Shown here: positions 43,920 to 55,900 of the stretch, piece by piece | How the letters are laid out: every line of letters begins with the position of its first letter | Numbering within the stretch: position 1 is the stretch's first letter | NCBI GenBank assembly: GCA_029204225.1 | Contig: CM055096.1 | Span: 749,001 to 813,000, forward strand | DNA: 64,000 nt | Direction: 5' to 3' | Source: Diphasiastrum complanatum | Lineage: Eukaryota > Streptophyta > Lycopodiopsida > Lycopodiales > Lycopodiaceae | Notes under the pieces: generated by a model | Told to the model about the DNA's origin: nothing | What the model saw: the letters and a program-made list of their open reading frames with translations, nothing else | Databases searched by the model: none | Program-made: the position numbers and the translations under genes

Positions 43920-44840
43920 TAAGTCTAATATGAAAATTGGCCTCAATTGCCAAATATACGAATATGACTAAAATAGCAAAACTAGTTGAAATCTTTCACA
44001 CTCCCTCTTCAACTAGTTTAAGCATAGACTTTGATAACACTCCAAGTGAAGTCCTATGCTTCATGAACAAATTCTTTCCCAATGCTTTGGTGAAGATATC
44101 AGCTACTTGAAGACACATGTTGAAGCTCCACCTCCTTTGCAATGACTCGCTCCCTCACAAAATAATATTGTATCCACTATATCTCCAATCTGAAAATCCA
44201 AACAAGTTAGGTGAATATCCCTCATACAATATGCCAAAATCTCGAGTTCCAATGATGTATCTCAAAATTCGTTCCCTAGCTTCCAATGCTCCTCACTAGG
44301 ATCTTGCATGAATTGGCTCAATCTTTCAACACAATAGCTTAGATTTGGTCTTGTCATGGTTAGATAGATGAGTGAACCAACTAGCTTCCTATAGAGAGTA
44401 ATGTCCTCGAAGGATCTTTCATTAACTCTTATAGTTAGCTTTACATTTGAATCCATAGCTGTCACAAGATATAGCATCTACCATATGAAAGCTTTCTAGA
44501 ATAGAATTAGCATACTTCTCTTGACAAATGAAAGTATATTGAGAAGATCTAATGATTCTATTCCCAAAATGTAATGCAAGTGACCAAGATCATGTACCTC
44601 AAATTCCTTTTTAAGAGCACTCTTGATGTCCTCCACATCTTGATTGTTTCCACCACTCAAGATGATATCATCCACATAGATTAGCAAGATGACAACATCA
44701 TTTCTAGCAAACCTATTATAAAGTGAATGATCATACTCACTCATAAAAAAGCCTTGAGAGAGTAAAAAAGTGTTAAGATTAGCATACCAACTCCTTGGTG
44801 CTTGCTTAAGGCCATACAAACTCTTTTGTAGTAGACACAT
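43920..44840 (-). pseudogene. copia RT/RNase H fragment with start of 3' LTR, minus strand
   Basis: 44840-44496 carries LLQKSLYGLKQAPRSWY, LLIYVDDIILSGGNNQ and HDLGHLHYILGIE. 44477-44262 continues KLVGSLIYLTMTRPNLSY. RNase H is largely lost, but the end [18 protein letters not shown] is readable near 44080, followed by GAAGAGGGAG and an LTR start TGTGAAAGATTTC at about 44011. The fragment starts abruptly at 44840 at the end of an LTR, as if split by insertion. Confidence 0.75.
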
Positions 44841-44843
44841 ATG

Positions 44844-45587
44844 TGTAGGGTCTTTGCTCCGATGTAGTAATAGCCCTCCCGCCTGTCAACAAGGGTTAGT
44901 TCACTGGATAGGCACCTAACTATGAATAGAAGCTACTTTTAGTTAGTTCCTTATTTTTGTCTAACTCTACCACCGTTAACACTACTCTTACTAACCCTAC
45001 TCCTCTTAACTACCTTCATCATGATTGTAGGTGAATGGAAGGGAAAGATTAGAAGAGGTTGAGAGGAGAGAAGAGAGAAAGAGACATATAGAGTTGAGGG
45101 GGAGATTAGCTCTCAAGCTCAAGATGCATGCTAATGGAAAACCCATAACTATTAAACCAAGAACATAGAAATGGAAACAATAAGCAACACACAACAAAAG
45201 GCATTAGCATGAGTGCTTAGCAAATGAGGATGCTTGGCTCTCCAATCTGGTAGAGTTTCCTCCTTCTCATTAAGCATGAAAATAGAGTACAAATGGTGTC
45301 TTTTTATAAAATGGGAAATGCCCTTGCCCCAAAATCCTATTGACTAATATTTACATTGATCCTAGCCATTCATCTTGGACCACAAAAAGTAAAATTCACA
45401 ATATTCATGTGAGTTCCAAATTGGACCCAACTCTAAAAAAATAATCTCTAAGATTAAAATTGACTTTGGGCCTCAAGTTTTATTTTAATTACAAAGGCCC
45501 AAGTCTATTTTATTTTATTTACAACTTAAGCTTGTGTGCTCATTGGGCCACGAGCTTATATGCACAGGATACCATGTCCTCACAACA
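44844..45587 (-). repeat. LTR, lower copy (744 bp)
   Basis: Starts TGTTGTGAGGACATGG at 45587, ends near AGACCCTACA at 44844. Homologous but diverged from 46184-46882 (shared CATGTGAGTT, TTGGGTCCA and CCAATGAG segments). Contains no GA/CT array, unlike the upper copy. Confidence 0.65.
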
Positions 45588-46183
45588 CATTTTATTGGTC
45601 GATTTTATTTATTTACAATTCGTCGGGCAATAGGACCCACAGTCTGAAGTAGTGCCGGTCCCTCGGCACTCTACCGGTTCAGTAAAGAGTCTTCTTGGCC
45701 CGCCTCTGGTGGATCAGGTAGCCCGTGACATCTTCCTTGAAGTTGATGTGGTCCAGTTTCTTCAAGTCCTTGGGCGTGTGAAGGGACTTGTGGACTCCTG
45801 GCAACCAGTCTTGGTCGACCCACGCTTGGAATCGCCAAGGAAGGTAGCTCGGTAATAGACATGATCGACTAGCAACTGATCTTTGACTTTGTCGGAAGCT
45901 AGTGCCTTATTAGGATCAAAGAATATGGGGGGAAGAAAATTATCCCATTTGGTTTCAATCCCCATTAAATGCTCTAAGTCCCAGGCGTAAGTGGCTGCCG
46001 CACAGACTGTCGGATCAGTGGCTATATACCTGCACTTGACGCCTAAAGAGATTCATCTATGCTTGAGAGAGCGGCCTTGAGTCTGGTGCAGGTTGAGCTA
46101 GCGAGACGAGTTTTTCATTTTGTAAGGCTTTCACTTCCGTCCCCAAACGCGTATTCTCTGCTTAAAAATTGTTGTGTCGTCGA
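45588..46183 (-). pseudogene. Unknown short ORF inside compact LTR element
   Basis: Minus frames with two or three shifts read TRLGTEVKALQNEKL, then RYIATDPTVCAAATYAWDL, WDNFLPPIFFDPNKALASDK, LLVDHVYYRATFLG, and in another frame WVDQDWLPGVHKSLHTPKD and DVTGYLIHQRRAKKTLY, stop at about 45680. Phrases are protein-like but I do not recognise a family. It fills nearly the whole internal region between two LTRs. Confidence 0.45.
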
Positions 46184-46363
46184 TGTAGCATAGGGGTCCG
46201 TTGCTGGGAGCGGCAACCTCGCCTTCACCTGCATAGCAAGAAGAGAGAGAGAGAGGAGAGAGAGAGGAGAAAGAGAGTGGAGAGAGGGAGAGAGAGAATG
46301 CCTAGGTTGAGAAAGGCTTTGGAGGGCTCGAGCGCCTACCCAAAGCTATTCTATCCCAATGTA

Positions 46364-46448
<85 letters not shown>

Positions 46449-46882
46449 AGATGGAGAAGCCAAGAGAGTTTTATTAGAATGAGAATGGAAGATGATACAA
46501 TACAAAGAAACTGGCTCCCTCTTATAGATTTTAGAGGTGAGCCTCCTTCACTCTCATTGGCCACTTCATTGGGGCAAGGATTCTAATCCAAGCCTTTAAA
46601 ATAAACACAACTTAAATCTATTGGTGCTAAGAAAGCACAAGGGCACTCACATGATTCATGTGAGTTTTAAGCTGGACCCTTTTAGCTTTTTTATTTGCAA
46701 CTTGACTTAGGGCCTCTAATGTCATTTTAGAGTTTTAAGCCCCTAGTCTCTTATTCCTAAGAATTACAACTTGCTACTTGTGCTGGGTTGGGCTTACACA
46801 TGCAAGATGCCAGTGCCCTTGCACTTATTACCCTACTTACAATGTACTGTGGTGGGGCCCACTAGGTAAGGCTTGGCCAACA
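46184..46882 (-). repeat. LTR, central copy (699 bp) containing a GA/CT microsatellite
   Basis: Starts TGTTGGCCAAGCCTTACC at 46882, ends CCCCTATGCTACA at 46184. A poly(A)-type AATAAA lies at about 46475 (minus), just before the (AG)n array at 46367-46445. Shared as the 3' LTR of the gag-bearing unit and the 5' LTR of the small unit. Confidence 0.75.
46367..46445. repeat. (AG)n microsatellite, ~79 bp
   Basis: Uninterrupted AG repeat inside an LTR; a second imperfect GA-rich block lies at 46234-46300. Confidence 0.95.
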
Positions 46883-47099
46883 GTATTGTAAGTGGTGGGA
46901 CCCACTTGTTTATTACTGTGGACCCACTTGTTTATTATTGTGTAAGGTCCACGGCCCAAAGTAGTGCCGGTCCCTTGGCACTAAGCTGCAACTATCGTGA
47001 AGGGGCGCTGTTGATGGTTCTTTTATTGTTGGGACATGGGTGCTTCAGAAAAAGCGTGGTTAAAATTCGCTTACGTAAAACCTGAGGCTTTATTGGATG

Positions 47100-48900
47100 A
47101 TGGCGATCAGGCAAGAATTTGGACTTGCCAGATTTTCAATAATACCCATAAGGGTCTGGTGGCCATTCTGAATGACCTTGTTCATTGACAATTGGGTAGT
47201 CGAGGTATGCCATCGGAGGATCCCAAGATAAATCTTGCTGATATAATGGATCCTCATAGATCGGCGCAACTGGTCCCAATGTCATGGACTCCCCCAAATC
47301 ATAATGTGGATATGACGTGCTTGCTCGATGCTCTTGTCTGTCCAGGTATTCGAAGTATGCATCAACTTGACGACTTTCCTCAGCAGTCAATATCATAGAT
47401 TTAGGACAAGGCTTTGTCATTGTAGGTGCTGGTTCTTGTTGTACAATTGGCCGTTTTGGGCTTGGATTCCCTAGATTTGGCCTTTGAAGAATGGATATAC
47501 CCCGAATCGGCATTGACTTGGGGGTCTGTTGAATTGTGGAACAATTAGACTTTGGTTTAATCTTGCTCATTGAGAGGCAATCATCATTTTTAGTCTTCTC
47601 TTGGTCATTGCACTTCCCCATTGAAGGCTGCGTAATGGCACTGTTCCTTGGATCTTGTGTTGAATTGCCTTCAAGTTGCTCTGTTGACGCTAGTCCCCTT
47701 TGTAATTCATCACTAAGAATTCTTTGTAGTGATTGCGCCAAGAGACTTGGTAAAATCCGTTGGACTTCGTTGGATGCCAATTTCTTGACTTCCTCAGTTA
47801 CCATTGGCATGATGGATTCTACCATCTCTGTCTTCTGTGATGGTTCTTGCTTCTTTGCCCGAGACTTTGCGTACTTTGGAACTTTTGCCAGATTGTCCTC
47901 TTTGTCACTCGTTTCATAACCCGGTGGCACTAAGAGTTTTCTTTTGTAGTATGTTCGAGGTGGAAGGGTTACGCCAGGTGCATGTCGGTCTACATAGGCC
48001 AAATGCCTCCTGGCTATTTGTGAATTTCTCATCGAGCAATCTCGGCATGGATGATTAACTCCGCATTGTGAACACGAGGGATCAAATGTTGACTGATCCC
48101 CTCAATGTGGACATTCAACACGGCGATGTTTTCCTCCGCATCCATAGCACCTAACTGAGTGCAGTATGCCATCACCTCTAAGTTGATAGGCATACACCGG
48201 TAACAGATTCCCCTTAGGATCTTCCACAAAATAGACTGGTAGGCTGTTATGGTCCTCCATTGAATGCGGTGACATGCAAGAGGATATAACCAAAACTTCT
48301 ACCTTGCCACTGTTTGTTGAAGAAACTCGTGATTCAGATGGATCAATCTGACAGGCTGTTGCTCTGTATTTTGTCCTTTTAACAAGCGCGGATTCTTGAT
48401 TGGACACCTAGTACTTGGATGATCTCCAAAGTAGAAGGTACATTCATCCTTTTCAAGAAACTTAATGAACAAGCATAAGCTTGTTGACAGCTTGAACTGC
48501 AAGGTTCTTGGTCTGCCGCTGCACTTGATCTGCTTGACCTTGCTGCACTTTGTTGCCTTGTGTGGGGTTCCATTCTTGTTGGATCATTGCTCATTGTCGA
48601 CCTTTGTTCTTCTGATTTTCCATCTGGATAGGAAAAATCCTTCTTCTCGAGTGAGATTTCCATCAAGGCAGCATTTTTACAAAGTTGTGCAAGCAACGCA
48701 TAGGATGCTAACTCTTCCATACCAGATCTGACCCTTTTGGACAGTCTGGCATAGTATTTTGCCATGATGATCTGTTGGGGAATCGGGGGATCACAATCCT
48801 TCACTAGATGATAGATCCGATAGGTGTAGTCTCGGATTGTTTCAACAGGGAACTTTTTTAATTTCGATAATTCTACAAGGGCGGTCTCCATAGTTCAGCA
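47100..48900 (-). pseudogene. Ty3/gypsy-like gag region, frameshifted
   Basis: 48891-48379 reads ETIRDYTYRIYHLVKDCDPP and MAKYYARLSKRVRSGMEEL, a retrotransposon capsid pattern. A frame change leads to a knuckle-like CTFYFGDHPSTRC and then CYGCGGKHRRVEC (48407-48102). 48032-47136 is a 298-codon frame with HAPGVTLPPRTYYKRKLL and a charged, Gln-rich middle. Protease and pol are absent before the 3' LTR. Confidence 0.6.
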
Positions 48901-48968
48901 CTAGAATGTCGCAAAGTTGCTGGTTGGTGAATTGCTTCAAGGTTTGCTCAATGACTCAGGTGTCCCAA

Positions 48969-49575
<607 letters not shown>

Positions 49576-49697
49576 GTACTTTAAGTGGTGGGACCCACTT
49601 ATTTATTTATATACATGAAATACCCACAACAAGTTCGTTCCAAAGAGTAATGCAATTTGCTTTTAAAGATTAGCTATAGAAATTTCTTGAAATTTAC

Positions 49698-50531
49698 TTG
49701 GATGTACATAGAACAGATACAGACCATCTGGATCGATTGGAGAAAGTATTTGAAAGATATCGCAAATATCAAATTTCCCTGAATCCAAAAAAATACTTGA
49801 TATGGGTTTTCCACAGAGTTGTGCTTGGGCGTGTGATATCGAGACATGGCATTGCCACATATTATTCTAAAGTCAAGGTTATTGTGGAATTGCCACTGCC
49901 AACAACGATTCATGGAGTTTATGTGTTTATGGATCATGCAAACTACTATGGAATTTTTATTATCTTCTTTGTGGATTTAACACGACCTATATACAAACTG
50001 ACTATTGTTCCTATTTGGACTGTAGAGGCATTAGAAGCCTTTGAAAAATTAAAAAAAACATTAACTTCAGCACCGATACCGTGTTCTCCAGATTGGACGG
50101 TTGAATTTCATGTTCACACAGATGCCTCACAATATGTCATTGGATCAGTTTTGACGCAGCCAGGTGACTGTAAGAAGGACTATCCTATGCGATTTGCAAG
50201 CAGACAACTTACAGATCCGGAGAAGAACTATTCAACAACAAAACGTGAAGCGTTAGCCATGATTTTTTCTGTTCGAAAATTTCGTCATTACCTCATGGAA
50301 ACATACTTTGCATTTTATACGGATCACCAGCCGTTACTTTACTTGGTAAACAAGATATGCAATATTGAACATATTGCAAGATGGTTACTATTATTGATTG
50401 AATTTGACTTTCAAATTGTGGTTCAAAAGGGGAAGCAACATTACCTAGCCGATCACGTTTCGCAATTGAATCCGCACCAGTTAATACTGAAGTGGATGAT
50501 GAATTACCAGATGCTGCATTGTTCTATGTAG
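49698..50531 (+). CDS. gypsy RT connection and RNase H
   Basis: 277 codons. RKYQISLNPKKY and VKVIVELPLPTTIHGV are the end of RT. FHVHTDASQYVIGSVL, REALAMIFSVRKFRHYL and FYTDHQPLLYLV are RNase H motifs. The RT catalytic pair is damaged just upstream (LDV instead of LDD). Confidence 0.85.
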   Translation: MDVHRTDTDHLDRLEKVFERYRKYQISLNPKKYLIWVFHRVVLGRVISRHGIATYYSKVKVIVELPLPTTIHGVYVFMDHANYYGIFIIFFVDLTRPIYKLTIVPIWTVEALEAFEKLKKTLTSAPIPCSPDWTVEFHVHTDASQYVIGSVLTQPGDCKKDYPMRFASRQLTDPEKNYSTTKREALAMIFSVRKFRHYLMETYFAFYTDHQPLLYLVNKICNIEHIARWLLLLIEFDFQIVVQKGKQHYLADHVSQLNPHQLILKWMMNYQMLHCSM

Positions 50532-51780
50532 AAGCAGTACCTGAGTGGACAACGAATATTGTTGAGTACCTGATGCTAGAACAACCGAATGACTCTTTGA
50601 CAAAAGTACAAAAGAGACAATTGATTCATAAGGCTCAACCTTATCAATTGATTGCAGGACAATTATATCATCGCGGATCAGATAATATTCTACGTAGATG
50701 TGTTTTACCACATGAAATACCAGATTTAATCATGTTTTCACATGATGGCATGGGTGAAGGACACTTCTCTACTGATATTACGGTTCACAAACTTTTGCAA
50801 TCAGGTTGTTGGTGGCCTACGTTTCATAAGGACACAAAAAATTATATTCAGAAATGTGAGGTTTCCAACGAGCACGACGGCCTACTAGACAGAACTTGAA
50901 CCCTTGCATCCGGTTTTATCGCAAGCGCCATTTGAAAAATGGGGACTAGATTATGTTGGTCCTATTCATCTTGTCGTGCAAGGATCTCAGGCCCGATACA
51001 TTATCGTAGCAACTGATTATATGAACAAGTGGGTTGAAGCCAAAGCTGTCAAAGTTGTTGATGCAAAATCTACGGCCAAGTTTCTCTATGAAAATATTAT
51101 TATCAGGTTTGGATGTTCGATCAAGATTGTTAGTGACCGGGGTACACACTTTGTTAATCAAACAACAAAGTGTTTACTGAAAATTTTTGTTATACACAGA
51201 TTAAGTACTCCTTACTATCCCAGAGGGAATGGCCAAGCTGAATCTTCCAATAAGATTCTCTGCACTATCATAACGAAAACAGTTGAAGCGAGTCGGTCTG
51301 ACTGAAAACATATACTGTATGCAACATTATGGGCATTCAAAACCGCTTACAAAAGTAGTATAAATCAAACAGCTTTTCAACTGGTTTATGGTCAAGATGC
51401 TGTCATGCCGATTGAATTTTTAATTCCATCTTTACGCATAGCGGCAACAGAACGGTTAAATGATGATAAGTCTTTACAACTACGTCATGAAGCGTTGCAC
51501 AAATTATGTGAAACACGATTGATGGCAGTCCATGCGTTAGCAGCAGAGAAAACTCGCCGCAAGGCATGACATGATCGTCAATCACACAAAAAAGATCTAA
51601 AAGCAGGAGATCTCGCATTGATGTATAAAACCAAGCTGGTCAATGGCAAATTGAAGTTTACTCGTGAGGGCCTGTATAGAGTGAAGGAAATCCTGAACTA
51701 TGGAGTAGTGATTCTTGAGCACTTGGACGAAAAACGATTTGATACTTCTGTGAATGGCAGCCGATTACGTAAGTTTTGAC
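50492..51780 (+). pseudogene. gypsy integrase, frame broken by stops
   Basis: Zinc region: MGEGHFSTDITVHKLLQ, CWWPTFHKDTKNYIQKCEV, lacking the last Cys. Core: WGLDYVGPIHLV, IVSDRGTHFVNQ, YYPRGNGQAESSNK give D, D, E. C-terminal: YGQDAVMPIEF, KAGDLALMYKTKL and EGLYRVKEILNYG. TGA at 51302 and TGA near 51567 interrupt it. Confidence 0.8.
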
Positions 51781-52530
51781 AGCCTGCTCCGCCAGTTCAA
51801 TAAGCATGATCCAAATGACTTTTTATTTTTATTTGTTTTTCAATTTTTTGTTTTCACTACTTAATTGTTAATTTTGTTTGGAAAAGATAAGAAAAAAAAA
51901 AATTGAGGAAAGACTGATGAATGATTATAAAATCACTGTTTTGATCATATGTTGCCTATACAGTATTGGAAACCTTCGCTGAGCTTTCAAATTGTACATC
52001 CACTTCAGATATATCTATATTGAGTTGGGCGAAGGTTCTTTTCCAAAAAAAGTTCTCTTTTTGAGTTAGGCAAATGATTAACAATATGCCATTTTGGGAA
52101 CCTTCACTGAGCACCTTAATCTCCTTAGAAACCTTTGCTGACATGCTAGATGGTCTTAAAATGTCAAAATTAGATTGGCCATAGGTTCAGATTTTGGAAA
52201 TTTGCATTTATGATAGTACTTGGGCAAAGGACCCTCTTGGGCGAAGCTTCATCCTTCACCAACCCTAAAAAATGTTCGCCGAATAGCTTCAGAGCCTCAA
52301 AAACCTTCTTTCACAGCACTGTACAAGCCATCAAATTTTTGTTCATAACTGATCAGCCAAACTAGTATTCAGTGTAATGGACCCTCCAAATTCACCTATA
52401 AGTTGGCTGAATTCGATTCATTCCTCACTTGTGCTAGCGAAGCTCTTGCCAGATTTTCCAGCGACCAAAGCCTTCAAAACTTTCTGTACTGTTTTCTGAT
52501 ATACACTGGTGCATATTAGTTTCCATTTCT
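51781..52530. other. Spacer with CTTCGC/GCGAAG words
   Basis: From about 51965 to 52465, CCTTCGCTGAGC, GGGCGAAGGTT, CCTTCACTGAGC, GGGCGAAGCTTC, TTCGCCGAA and TAGCGAAGCTC recur in both orientations. No coding recognised; upstream exons of the next gene could be hidden here. Confidence 0.4.
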
Positions 52531-52537
52531 GTCCATC

Positions 52538-53364
52538 ATGTCTTTCACAGATTTAGCAGATTGGTTCTCTTGTGAAATGGATATGCATGGAGGTTTTCAA
52601 AATCTTGAAGATATACCACTGCCACATTTTAGAAGTGATGAATGGCTTGCACCTGATAGTATTGTGTCAGAATCTTTTAGATGCACATTACTGTTAGATT
52701 TGAAAAACTCAATGAAAGTGAGTACTGGATCAAAAGTCAATAGATTAAGTTGGTTTCTATCCTTATATGTATTTGTAGATTTTTTTTTCAAATGCAAATA
52801 TTCGTAAAACACCAACATTATTTGTTTGTAAGGATGTGCCAGATGACACTCTTTCAGATATGATGGATGTGGGTTGTGAATGCAAGACAGTTGGAGATAT
52901 TGAGAAATTTTCTATGATATTTCGTTATTGCATTGCGAGACAAATGCTTGGTCTTACATTCAGTTACCAAAGATGAAAACGAATAAGTGGGACCTGGATG
53001 TCATTGGATCAAGACCTTCAAATGGATGGTCACACATATCGAAAAGAAGTCCACATTTTCAACAATGAAGATATGCTAACTACAATTGTAGTGGAGGATT
53101 ATTGGAGCTTGAGTTATATCAGACAAGAGTTGGTCTTAATGCACAATGAAATTCTACCAGACTACTTCAGATTCATTATCAATGGAAAGCTGGTAAGATT
53201 TTATTGTGATTTGCAAATCAGTCAATGATTATATATGTAACTTTGTTCAGAGAATAAAAAAATTAACAAGTTGCTTATCTTTCATGCAAATACGAAAAAG
53301 ACAGAAAAACACAACACCCTGCAAGGATCTTCCAACAGATATCAACATTGTAGAAGAACAATGA
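52538..53364 (+). pseudogene. Unrecognised three-exon gene with in-frame TGA
   Basis: Exons 52538-52717 (60 codons), 52833-53192 (120 codons) and 53251-53364 (37 codons plus TGA). All junctions are phase 0 with donors GTGAGT and GTAAGA and acceptors GTAAG and TTCAG. The first exon may begin at an acceptor (TCTTTCACAG, ending 52550) instead of ATG 52538. Exon 2 has one TGA at 52974-52976 between GLTFSYQR and KRISGTWMSLDQ. The segment VEDYWSLSYIRQELVLMH then ILPDYFRFIINGKL could be a ubiquitin-like fold (a guess). Converges with the Ulp1-like gene, ends 185 bases apart. Confidence 0.5.
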
Positions 53365-53548
53365 AAATATCCATACAATCGATTGTATAAAATAATAATA
53401 ATAATAAACTGATATCTGTATTCTATAAAATATCACCTGAATTTGGGGATTTTGTACAATTGTGCAAAATAATTCTTTTTTTGTATTCACTATATGCCGG
53501 TTTTCAGTGCATGTCTATATCTCTATATTAGTAAGAAACTATGTCTAT

Positions 53549-54968
53549 CTATTCAGCTTGGATATTGACAAATTGCCCAGTCTCATTTAAAATCTGAACA
53601 TCATCTGGCTTAGAAGGCCCAACATCAATCTTTGGTCCAGCAGTTGACCTGACCAGTGGAGTAAAGATGAGCTCCTGTCGAAATTAGTACAACTTTGCTA
53701 GTTGTATAATCACCGAGGGTAAACTGCAATAAACAATATAGATAAATATCAATAAGAAATAATATATTACATGAAGATAAAATAGAAAGGGCTAAGAACT
53801 CACCTTTGAAATATTAACATCCTCTTGAAGATTGTACCACTCCAAAAATAATTTGGCATTGTATAGAGTACACCATGCACAACTAAATGAGTCATTTTGC
53901 TGGGGTGTCTTCAATACATTCAACTGATTAATAATGAGACGGAGATATTGAACTTAACAATGATGATAAACAAAAATATGCTAGAAATATTCAATGATTA
54001 CCTCAATGCTCACAATTTCACATGTTCCTACCGTGGAATTCTCTATTGGAAAATATTTACACATCTCCGACAGCAACGAGTCAATATCCTTATGTGTGTT
54101 GCTTGCGGAATTCATCTTTACACAAAAAAGATTTATGACATTATTTGCTGTAATTTTTACAGAAACTAAAGTTAAGCTCCGATGATCACTACAAAAAACA
54201 ATGAAGAATTCCATTAGATAGATGATACAGTGATTACAAGTAAAAAAATAAAGAAATAGACATACTTGGTATGATAAGGCATCAACAAAAACTTCACAAC
54301 TGGTGAGCAAGCACCAAGGATACAGTGTGAGAAAGTGTCGTTGTTGTCCTTGATGCTCTGTAGAAAAAAATTGCTGAGAAGCGACAATTCTTTCCTGGAA
54401 TCTCTTGCAATATCATATTGCAGTAAGGGAGACCCGCCTCAATCACTGGATCGCTGATAGAGGCCCTTCTATCCTTCGTCTGAATACAATCTGGGATTCT
54501 AAAGTTAAGAGTAAAACCAATTTCTTCTATTTGGAAGAGAATTGGCATGCCGATATTATCTATAGCATCTGAAATATCTTTCTCAAATTTTAAATAATCA
54601 TCAGAATCTAAATATACTATATGTTTGACATTAACATGAGGAGGGGAAAGAGTATTCACAATGGAGGGAATGTCCAAAATTTTTGTGGCTGAATCAACCA
54701 CAGTATCAAGAGCTACAATATTTATAATTTGATCACCTCTAGATGAGGAAGGGACCTTTTTGGGAGCCTGAGCAGAGGATTGCTTGTTCCATCTAGGGGC
54801 AGGTTGCTTGCGAGGCCTCTTAGTGAGAAGGTTAGTCCTATCAAGGGGTTCATCCCGAGGAGCAGAGGGTTCACCCTTGTGAAGTCTACAATACCTCTCT
54901 CTCATTCTATACAAAATTTGAAAATCTTTGGGCATTATGGTGACCTGCTTAGCATGGATGGAAAGCAA
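53549..54968 (-). pseudogene. Ulp1/C48 cysteine-protease-like gene with a histone H3 C-terminal segment
   Basis: Exons: 54944 (or 54968) to 54266, 54188-54002, 53923-53804, 53674-53549 ending TAG. Junction phases agree (2, 0, 0), with GT..AG at each. The first exon starts SIHAKQVTIMPKDFQILYRM, matching the end of histone H3 (11 of 12 residues over IHAKxVTIMPKD), then a Lys/Pro-rich linker. A one-base frame change near 54390 leads to SLLSNFFLQSIKDNNDTFSH and FLLMPYHTNDHRSLTLVSVK, where C48 proteases have the catalytic His-Trp (here HR). The Asp site reads FCVKMNS, so Asp appears lost. PQQNDSFSCAWCTLYNAKLF supplies Gln and Cys. SUMO-protease-like sequences of this kind are often carried by plant DNA transposons (family knowledge). 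Confidence 0.6.
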
Positions 54969-54984
54969 AAAAGAATCTTAAAAA

Positions 54985-55900
54985 ATGTCATGCTATACTA
55001 ACAAAGTTATTATAGATTTTGTAGTAATTAATGTTGAACCCCAAGAGGATAGCGCTTGAAAGTTAAATATTTGGTACAACTATGACTTATTCTGAATGAA
55101 GTGGAATCAAGAGTTATTTAGGTTGTCAACATACATTTAGAAAGTAACCAGTGTTACTTGTATTGGGGGTGTGTGGTAATAATTCCAGAACAACAGTCTT
55201 GCTTCTATCAAATCGAATGAAAAGCGTTCTACAAGTGAGATGTTATCAGAGTAGTACAGAAGTACTACACTCTGACTGATTAAGTTGTCGGCAGCGATTC
55301 GAGAGATGTTTGATGTATTCGTGTTCAAACAAACAATTATTCAATCTTATTCGTGAACTATTCGGTTCTAGACCGAAGTCCTCAATAACTTAAGTCCAAA
55401 TCATGGTTAAAGAACAAGAATAGTTTTAGAGTATGTTAGAAACTTATGTTTGTTACAAACAATAACATAGATCAATGACTCAATTCCTTGGATAGGGACT
55501 GTCATCTCAGATGTATACATACAATCTATCAATGATCGTGAAAGACTGTACCAAATGTAAACGTTATTCGAGTGTCGAATACAAAGCGTTCGTGGCAGAC
55601 GAATAAGATAAATTTAAGACAGTTCTTTAGAACATATTTACGGACATACAGCAAACGAATGTAATGTGCTAAGGCGATTGTCTAACCAAAGAGTAATTTA
55701 TGAAATGTAGTAGAGATTGCTAGTAGACTCAAGATCACTCACACTTAACAGTGCGGAGAACAGAGGTAATAGAAAAGAATTTTCAACACTCTATTCACTT
55801 CTTCAATCTCTCACAAATACATAAACTCTTTCTCTTTCGATGATTGAGACTGAAGCGTGTAGTCTATATATGTTCTACGAAGCAAACAAGCACACCTTTG
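54985..55900. repeat. ~0.9-kb repeat, left copy
   Basis: Homologous to about 62370-63240: shared order GATTTTGTAGTAA, TATTTGGTACAA, GTAACCAGT-TTACTTG, GTTCTACA-GTGAGATGTTATC, AGAGTAGTACA, GTCCTCAA-AACTTAAGTCC, AACAGTGCGGAGAA, ACTCTATTCACTTCTTCAA. About 80% similar by eye. Ends where the young copia LTR begins at 55901. Probably an LTR or leader of a gypsy-type element. Confidence 0.6.

Larger units (their letters stand above)
49630..51780 (+). mobile_element. 5'-truncated Ty3/gypsy pol (RT end, RNase H, integrase)
   Basis: Starts in RT just after the palm motif region (TFQRVMQFAFKD; then EIYLDVHRT where YLDD is expected), continues RT connection and RNase H (49698-50531: HTDASQYVIGSVLTQ, SRQLTDPEKNYSTTKREALA, TDHQPLLYL), the integrase zinc region (50492-50899), integrase core (50904-51305) and C-terminus to RKF and TGA at about 51779. 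Stops at 51302 and about 51567 interrupt integrase. No chromodomain, LTR, gag or protease. Confidence 0.85.

Noticed and set aside
54890-54968. A functional histone H3 gene
   Set aside because: Only the last ~20 residues match; the H3 core is absent upstream, where a different repeat begins.
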